Shown here in pieces: positions 59,161 through 64,000 of a stretch of 64,000 nt of DNA (its first letter is position 1; every line of letters begins with the position of its first letter). The stretch comes from Spiractinospora alimapuensis (lineage in GTDB: Bacteria > Actinomycetota > Actinomycetes > Streptosporangiales > Streptosporangiaceae). The stretch spans positions 1,922,001 to 1,986,000 of the forward strand of contig NZ_CP072467.1 of NCBI RefSeq assembly GCF_018437505.1, written 5' to 3'. A program made the translations under genes and the position numbers. Below the pieces are notes generated by a model. That model searched no databases. It was not told where the DNA came from and was given only the letters and a program-made list of their open reading frames with translations.

Positions 59161-60282
59161 ATGGCTGAGCACGAGATCCGCGTTGACTACGAGAAGTCCG
59201 TCACCGCGCAGGAGACTGTCGCACACAACCGCTGGCACCCCGACGTGGAGCCCGTGATCACCTGCCAGTCGGGCGACGAGGTGGTCATGGAGACACTCGA
59301 CGCGTTGGACGGTCAGCTCGGGCCCGATGTCGACCTGGAGGACCTTCACTCACTGGACCTGGGGCGGGTCCATCCCCTCACCGGCCCGATCCACGTCGAG
59401 GGCGCGGAACCGGGCGACCTGTTGGACGTCGAGGTGCTGGAGATCCAGCCCGACACCTACGGGGCGACCGGAGAGGTGCCCGGCTTCGGTTTCCTGCGGG
59501 ACCACTTCCCCGAACCGTTCCTCGCGCGCTGGGACCTCGCCGACGGCTGGGCGACCTGGGCGGAGATCCCGGGGGTGCGCGTTCCGGGAGCCCCCTTCCT
59601 GGGCCTTATGGGGGTCGCGCCGAGCCACGAGCTGTTGCGACGCGCCACGGAGCGCGAGACAGCGGCGGCGCGGCGTGGGGAGGAGGTTCTGTTGCCGGAC
59701 CCGGCGGGAGCCGTGCCCGGGGGCGTGGTGGGTGAGGAAGGACTGCGCACCGTGCCACCCCGGGAGAACGGCGGAAACCTCGACATCAAGCAACTCAGCG
59801 CGAGCGCCCGGCTCCAACTGCCGGTGTTCGTGCCCGGCGCCTTGTTCAGTTGCGGCGACGCTCACTTCGCGCAGGGTGACTGCGAAAGCTGCGGCATGGC
59901 GATCGAGATGAGGTCCACCGCGCGGCTGCGCTTCACCCTCCGCAAGGGAGAGGCCGCACGGCGCGGAATCACGACGCCCCACTTCCAGCGGGACGACTAC
60001 TGGGTGGCGCCCCACTTCGCCGCCCCGCGCCGGTTCCTCGCCACGACCGGAATGCCGATCACGAATACCGGCGAGAACCGGTCCGAGGACCTCACCGAAG
60101 CGACACGTCAGGCCCTGCTCGCCATGATCGACCTGTTGGGAGAGCGCGGCTACACCCGCGAGCAGGCGTACGCGATCTGCAGCGTGGCGGTCGACCTCAA
60201 GATCAGCCAGGTCGTGGACGTGCCCAACGTTCTCGTGTCGGCGTTCCTGCCCCTGGACATCTTCGAGGATGAGCTGAGTTGA
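59161..60282 (+). CDS. Acetamidase/formamidase family protein
   Basis: 373 residues, ATG 59161 with GAGGATC upstream. LHSLDLGRVHPLTGPIHVEGAEPGDLLDVEVLEIQPDTYG, GFGFLRDHFPEPFLARWDL, PRENGGNLDIKQLSASARLQLPVFVPGALFSCGDAHFAQGDCESCGMAIEM are hallmark sequences of the FmdA_AmdA family, with the conserved GGN and GD-HFAQGD segments near the zinc/active site. It hydrolyses short aliphatic amides to acid plus ammonia. No amide transporter or regulator adjoins it; expression may be independent. Confidence 0.92.
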   Translation: MAEHEIRVDYEKSVTAQETVAHNRWHPDVEPVITCQSGDEVVMETLDALDGQLGPDVDLEDLHSLDLGRVHPLTGPIHVEGAEPGDLLDVEVLEIQPDTYGATGEVPGFGFLRDHFPEPFLARWDLADGWATWAEIPGVRVPGAPFLGLMGVAPSHELLRRATERETAAARRGEEVLLPDPAGAVPGGVVGEEGLRTVPPRENGGNLDIKQLSASARLQLPVFVPGALFSCGDAHFAQGDCESCGMAIEMRSTARLRFTLRKGEAARRGITTPHFQRDDYWVAPHFAAPRRFLATTGMPITNTGENRSEDLTEATRQALLAMIDLLGERGYTREQAYAICSVAVDLKISQVVDVPNVLVSAFLPLDIFEDELS

Positions 60283-60304
60283 CCCCGCAATAGCGGCTCG
60301 GGGC

Positions 60305-60367
60305 CCACCCCCACACGTTCGATGTGGCGAAATCCCGGTGGGTGTGGAAGAACCCTGGTGGGGGTGG
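60305..60367 (-). ncRNA. Conserved hairpin element, copy 2
   Basis: CCACCCCCAC (60305-60314) pairs perfectly with GTGGGGGTGG (60358-60367) around a loop with core GATGTGGCGAAATCCCGGTG and AACCCTG, shared with 46445-46504. In minus-strand orientation it begins 7 nt after the FGGY kinase stop, as copy 1 begins 20 nt after the HATPase stop. The stem differs from copy 1 but stays paired. It also lies 22 bp after the acetamidase stop, so orientation is not certain. Confidence 0.5.
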
Positions 60368-60374
60368 AGGGGGG

Positions 60375-61868
60375 TCAGAGGTGGGCGAGCTCGTGCTGGA
60401 TGTCGCGGGTGTTCTCGTGCAGCCGACGGTAGAGCCGGTAGAGCTTCTCGTAGGTGGGCGCGTCGGTTCCGGGTTCGATGACGGATCGTGGTGGGTTCCA
60501 GCGGGTGGCGCGGTCGGCGAGACCGACGCCGACCGCGGCGAACTTGGCGTCACCGTAGGCGGCTCCGATGGTGCGGGTGGGGATCTCCTGCCGGTGGCCG
60601 GTCGTGTCACTGACGATGGCCGGCCACAGGTCGGAGGTCGCTCCGCCTCCGACGGCGACGATCCGCCGCAGTGGCACCCCGACGTCGGCGAAGGCGTCGA
60701 GGTTGTGACGGGCTCCGAACGCGGTCGCCTCCAGTAGCGACCGGTACACGTGGCCGGCACCGTGCCGCAGGGTGAGTCCGGCGATGACGCCACGCGCGTC
60801 GGGGTCGGCGAAGGGGGTGCGCTCTCCGTCGAAGTACGGCAGGGCCAGCAGGCCGCCGGACCCGGCGGGCACCGCCTCGGCCTCCGCGACGAGTTCGGCG
60901 AAAGGCCTCTCCCCCGCGATGTCCCGGAACCAGGCGGTGATCGCCCCGGAGCTCGCCATGCCTCCGGCGAGCGTGTGCATCCCGGCGTGCTGCCCGATGG
61001 TTCCCCAGAGGTTCTCGTGGATGACGGGCTGGTCGGTGACCGCGATGAAGAACATCGTGGACCCGTACATGATCATGACGTCGCCGGACTCACGCACATC
61101 GGCGCTCTCCGCCTCGGCCCACGCGTCGATGGTGCCGACCGCTACCGGGGTTCCCTCCGGGATTCCGGTCTCGGCCGCGGCGGCGGCCGAGACCGTTCCG
61201 GCGACGTCACTCGGCCACCGCAGCTCGGGCAGGGTCAGACCGGGCGCGACGACCTCGGCCCACTCCGGGATCCACGTGTTGCGCTCCCGGTCGTAGAGGG
61301 GTTGGCTCTGGCTCGCTGAGTGGTGGTCCAGGACGTAGGCGCCGGTCAGCCGGAACACGGCGTACGAGCTGGCCATGAACAGGCGTTGGGTGCGGCCCCA
61401 GATGTCCGGCTCGTTGCGCGCCAACCAGGTGACCTTCGGTCCCGCCGACTGTGACGACAGCCTGGATCCCGTGCGGCGCAGCACCTCCTCGGCCCCCAGC
61501 GTGCTCTCCAGCTCCGCCGCGATATCGACAGCGCGGGTGTCGACGCCGTAGAGGATCGCCGGGCGCAGCGGGCGGCCCGCCGCGTCGGCGGGGAGGACGA
61601 CCGGCCCGATACCGCTCACGCAGACGCCCTGCACGGCGCTCGGCTCGACCTCGGCGAGCAGGGTCCGGCTGAGGTGGACGACGTCGTGCCACCACACGCC
61701 GTCCGCGTCCTGCTCCACCCACCCCGGGTGAGGGCGGGACACTCCGTGGGCCACCGTGGCCTGCGCGACCACGTCTCCCTCCGGAGTCGCCAGCACGCCC
61801 TTACTACTCGCGGTACCGATGTCGATTCCGAGAAGCAGAGGTGTCGCACCGGGGGCGATACCGGACAT
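60375..61868 (-). CDS. FGGY-family carbohydrate kinase (xylulokinase-like)
   Basis: 497 residues, ATG 61868 with GGAGA upstream. LLLGIDIGTASSKGVLATPEGDVVAQATVAHGVSRPHPGWVEQDADGVWWHDVVHL (phosphate-1 loop and family motif), ADAAGRPLRPAILYGVDTRA, GTIDAWAEAESADVRESGDVMIMYGSTMFF and ALPYFDGERTPFADPDARGVIAGLTLRHGAGHVYRSLLEATAFGARHNLD, VAVGGGATSDLWPAI are FGGY hallmarks. It phosphorylates a pentulose or related keto-sugar. With the upstream dehydrogenase and sugar ABC permease it forms a catabolic operon; sugar unknown. Confidence 0.92.
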   Translation of the reverse strand: MSGIAPGATPLLLGIDIGTASSKGVLATPEGDVVAQATVAHGVSRPHPGWVEQDADGVWWHDVVHLSRTLLAEVEPSAVQGVCVSGIGPVVLPADAAGRPLRPAILYGVDTRAVDIAAELESTLGAEEVLRRTGSRLSSQSAGPKVTWLARNEPDIWGRTQRLFMASSYAVFRLTGAYVLDHHSASQSQPLYDRERNTWIPEWAEVVAPGLTLPELRWPSDVAGTVSAAAAAETGIPEGTPVAVGTIDAWAEAESADVRESGDVMIMYGSTMFFIAVTDQPVIHENLWGTIGQHAGMHTLAGGMASSGAITAWFRDIAGERPFAELVAEAEAVPAGSGGLLALPYFDGERTPFADPDARGVIAGLTLRHGAGHVYRSLLEATAFGARHNLDAFADVGVPLRRIVAVGGGATSDLWPAIVSDTTGHRQEIPTRTIGAAYGDAKFAAVGVGLADRATRWNPPRSVIEPGTDAPTYEKLYRLYRRLHENTRDIQHELAHL

Positions 61869-62025
61869 GGCACGGTCTCCGTTTCAAGTCTCGCCCCTCA
61901 CGGTGTCGTTCGGAGGGGTGGCGGGCGGGGTGGCCGCCCGACGGTCTCCCACAAGGTGGGGCGGCGTGACGCCCCGGGGTCAGTGTCCTCGTGGCGGGCG
62001 TCGAGCCCGCCTGGAGGCGCGGATG

Positions 62026-62922
62026 TCAGGGGGCCGGGTCCGCCAGGTTCACGCCCGCCCGCCGCGCGAGTACCTTCACCAACGCGGAGGCGTTCTCCTC
62101 CCCGAGACCGTCCTGGACGCCGGCTCTCGCGGCCTCCTCGACGACCGCCAGGGCGGGAAGGTCCACGCCGGCCGAGGCCGCGAGGTCACTGACGAGTCCC
62201 AGGTCCTTGAGCAGCAGCCGTAGCGAGAAGTCGGGGCGGTAGTCGTCCCGCAGGACCTTGCGCCCGACCCCCGAGTAGAGCGGTGTACGGAAGTCGGTAC
62301 GGTCGAGGACGTCGAGCACGGCGGAAAGGTCCAGGTTGTTGCGTCTGGCCAGCGTCAGTGCGTCGCCCAGCGACTGGAGCTGGGCGGCGACCAGCATGTT
62401 GCCCACCAGTTTCATCCGGTTCCCGCTTCCGGGCCCGCCCATGTGGTGGACGCTGTCGGCGATGGGATCCAGCACGGGCGCGGCGGCGGCCACGTCGGCG
62501 GCGGCCCCGCCGACGACGACCCACAGACCACCCGCGGCCGCCTCTCCCCGCGACCCGAAGACGGGCGCGTCGAGGAAGCGCGCGCCGCGCTCACCGTAGG
62601 CGGCGTGCTGGCGTTCCCCCAGTTCGGGCGAGACGGTGGAGAGGTCGATGACGAGTGCGCCGGACGGCACCAGCCCCGCCAGACCCCCTTCCGACAGCAC
62701 GACGGCCTCCACGGCCGCGTCGTCGGAGAAGCAGTAGAGCACGTACTCGGCGTCGGCCACCGCCTCGGCCGGCGTGGCCGCGGCGCGGGCCCCGGCCGCG
62801 ACGGCCGGACGGGCACGCTCCGGGGTGCGGTTGTGGACCGTGACCTGGTGCCCGGCGGTGAGCAGGTTCTCCACCATGCCCTGTCCCATGGTGCCCAGTC
62901 CCAGGAATGCCACGCGTGCCAT
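62026..62922 (-). CDS. NAD(P)-dependent beta-hydroxyacid dehydrogenase (3-hydroxyisobutyrate/6-phosphogluconate type)
   Basis: 298 residues. The Rossmann motif is VAFLGLGTMGQGMVENLLTAGHQVTVHNRTPERARP; the substrate motif FLDAPVFGSRGEAAAGGLWVVVGG and the catalytic Lys in GSGNRMKLVGNMLVAAQ follow, then FSLRLLLKDLGLVSDLA in the C-terminal helical domain. The family oxidises beta-hydroxyacids such as tartronate semialdehyde-type, 3-hydroxyisobutyrate or L-threonate-like acids. Its place between a sugar permease and an FGGY kinase suggests oxidation of an imported sugar acid or polyol. 157 bp, with a CGGGCGG hairpin, separate it from the kinase. Confidence 0.9.
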   Translation of the reverse strand: MARVAFLGLGTMGQGMVENLLTAGHQVTVHNRTPERARPAVAAGARAAATPAEAVADAEYVLYCFSDDAAVEAVVLSEGGLAGLVPSGALVIDLSTVSPELGERQHAAYGERGARFLDAPVFGSRGEAAAGGLWVVVGGAAADVAAAAPVLDPIADSVHHMGGPGSGNRMKLVGNMLVAAQLQSLGDALTLARRNNLDLSAVLDVLDRTDFRTPLYSGVGRKVLRDDYRPDFSLRLLLKDLGLVSDLAASAGVDLPALAVVEEAARAGVQDGLGEENASALVKVLARRAGVNLADPAP

Positions 62923-63059
62923 ATCGTCCCCGTTCGTCGCCGCCGCCCTGTCGCGGCGGTTGTGCTCAAAGTGCCGAGTGCGAGTGCTGTCGAGTGTCCT
63001 ACCCGGAAGGAAGCGAGGGTCCGCCCGTGGCGGGGTGCCGTCGAGGGACCCTCGTCGTC

Positions 63060-64000
63060 CTACGTTCGCGGGTCCTGGTCAGTGGTCCGCAGCGCCCCGG
63101 TCGTGTCACCGTCGGGGTCGACGGCCCCGCCGGCCGGGCCGGCCAGCTCGGGTTCCGTCGCCGCGGGCGGCGCGGCGTCCGGCCGTTGGTCCTTCCCCTT
63201 CAGCCAGAACCGCCAGCCCGGGGCACGGGAGCCGTCCCCCATTCGCTGGCTGATGCCGAGGACCGCGATCAGCAGCACGCCCCAGCCGAACTCGGCTGCG
63301 AAGTTGGCGCCGCCCCACGTGCCCAGGGCCATGTTGATGCCGGTCTGGATCTGCTGCATGGCCGCGACCGAGAGCACCACCAGGGCGATGCGCCCCCGAC
63401 CTCCGAAGGTGTCGATCCCGGTGACCACGGCGACGAGGATCGCCTGGATCAGGAACGAGGACCCGAAGGACACGTTCGCCGAGTTGGTGCCGCCGAACAT
63501 GAGGATCCCGGCCAGTGAGGCCAGGATCCCACTGAGGACGTAGGTTCCCACCTGGACGCGGGCGACGTTCATCCGCGCGAACCGGGCCACCTTCTCCGAG
63601 GCGCCGACCGAGTAGACGCGGAAGCCGAACCGGGTGCGGGTCGTGACAACGCTCAGGATGACGACGATCGCGGCGAAGAAGAGGAAGGAGATCGGGATCC
63701 CCGCCACCGTGCCACGACCCAGGGCGTTCAGGGTCCCGGTCCCGTAGACGGTGCTTCCGCCCGTGATGCCGGTGGCGATCCCCGTGAAGATGCCCATCGT
63801 GCCCAGGGTGATCGGGATCGGGTGCACCTTGAGGTAGGAGACCAACAACCCGTTGACCGTCCCGGCGATGGCGCCGACCGTGACGGCGACGAGCAGGCCG
63901 ACGACGGTCGCGGGGCCGGCCCCGAGACTGGGCTCCAGCGCGGTGACGGTCAGGGCGAGCCCGATCGCGGCGCCGTTGGCGACAGCCACGATCGACAGGT
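63060..64000 (-). CDS. Sugar ABC transporter permease (RbsC type), N-terminus outside the window
   Basis: The frame runs off the right edge (open through 64000), so the first helices are missing; at least 313 residues are seen. GTVNGLLVSYLKVHPIPITLGTMGIFTGIATGITGG, RTRFGFRVYSVGASEKVARFARMNVARVQVGTYVLSGILASLAGILMFG (cytoplasmic coupling loop) and NVSFGSSFLIQAILVAVVTGIDTFGGRGRI are typical of the carbohydrate-uptake-2 (ribose/xylose) permeases. A Pro/Ala-rich acidic C-terminal tail of about 50 residues is unusual. It probably belongs to one operon with the dehydrogenase and kinase downstream. Confidence 0.9.
   Translation of the reverse strand, partial: LSIVAVANGAAIGLALTVTALEPSLGAGPATVVGLLVAVTVGAIAGTVNGLLVSYLKVHPIPITLGTMGIFTGIATGITGGSTVYGTGTLNALGRGTVAGIPISFLFFAAIVVILSVVTTRTRFGFRVYSVGASEKVARFARMNVARVQVGTYVLSGILASLAGILMFGGTNSANVSFGSSFLIQAILVAVVTGIDTFGGRGRIALVVLSVAAMQQIQTGINMALGTWGGANFAAEFGWGVLLIAVLGISQRMGDGSRAPGWRFWLKGKDQRPDAAPPAATEPELAGPAGGAVDPDGDTTGALRTTDQDPRT

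Overview
The window is high-GC, densely coded actinobacterial chromosome. Frequent GTG starts, GGAGG-type ribosome binding sites, apparently leaderless regulator genes, a SARP/AfsR-type regulator and many IclR/GntR/TetR-regulated catabolic islands all fit a filamentous actinomycete. A Nocardiopsaceae-like organism is my inference from gene style only; no rRNA or marker gene is present to prove it. I saw no tRNA, rRNA, CRISPR array or intact insertion sequence.

Layout: (1) 0-6 kb: the tail of a DUF1990 gene, then a DHA2 drug exporter and a flavodoxin-fold reductase divergent from a giant SARP/NB-ARC/TPR regulator, with four CTCCA repeats at an exact 11-bp period between them. (2) 6-11 kb: an IclR regulator divergent from a DapA-like aldolase/lyase and a TRAP transporter (P, Q, M). 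(3) 11.6-14.6 kb: a GbsR/MarR regulator with a fluoroquinolone-exporter-like ABC operon. (4) 14.6-19.2 kb: VOC protein, APH-like kinase, two small membrane proteins, YCII and RidA proteins and an Rrf2 regulator with a clean palindrome. (5) 19.3-24.3 kb: a zinc-uptake locus of the AztABCD type around a perfect Zur-like box, with two AztD-type proteins, the first frameshifted. (6) 24.3-28.9 kb: regulators, an HD hydrolase, and a TetR gene divergent from two tandem methyltransferases. (7) 29-36.8 kb: a catabolic island (MHS transporter, two NicX/M29-like proteins, GntR regulator, class III aminotransferase, CoA-transferase, crotonase) sharing a TGGTC-type operator. (8) 36.9-46.5 kb: two alpha/beta hydrolase paralogues (one broken by a 46-bp tandem duplication), an aldo/keto reductase, a GT-B-like protein, and a STAND ATPase with a membrane partner. 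(9) 47-56.8 kb: a self-contained PTS island: IIA, IIB, IIC, two SIS isomerases, DeoR regulator, PfkB kinase, class II aldolase, HPr and Enzyme I. (10) 57-64 kb: an FAD monooxygenase with a divergent TetR, an acetamidase, and a carbohydrate operon (RbsC-type permease running off the window, beta-hydroxyacid dehydrogenase, FGGY kinase).

How the parts work together: most modules are regulator plus transporter plus enzymes, each with a recognisable operator between divergent genes. The PTS island holds every phosphoryl carrier from PEP to sugar plus a kinase and aldolase that would finish the pathway at triose phosphates. The zinc locus supplies ATPase, permease, binding protein and metallochaperones. 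The 29-37 kb island imports an unknown substrate and probably transaminates it, activates it with CoA and passes it to a crotonase.

The least explained signals are a pair of about 60-nt hairpin elements just behind two unrelated genes (46.45 and 60.3 kb) with a conserved loop and compensating stem changes, the catabolic island of unknown substrate, the split histidine motifs of the two AztD-like proteins, and two repeat-rich non-coding stretches (42.3-43.3 and 54.3-55.0 kb).
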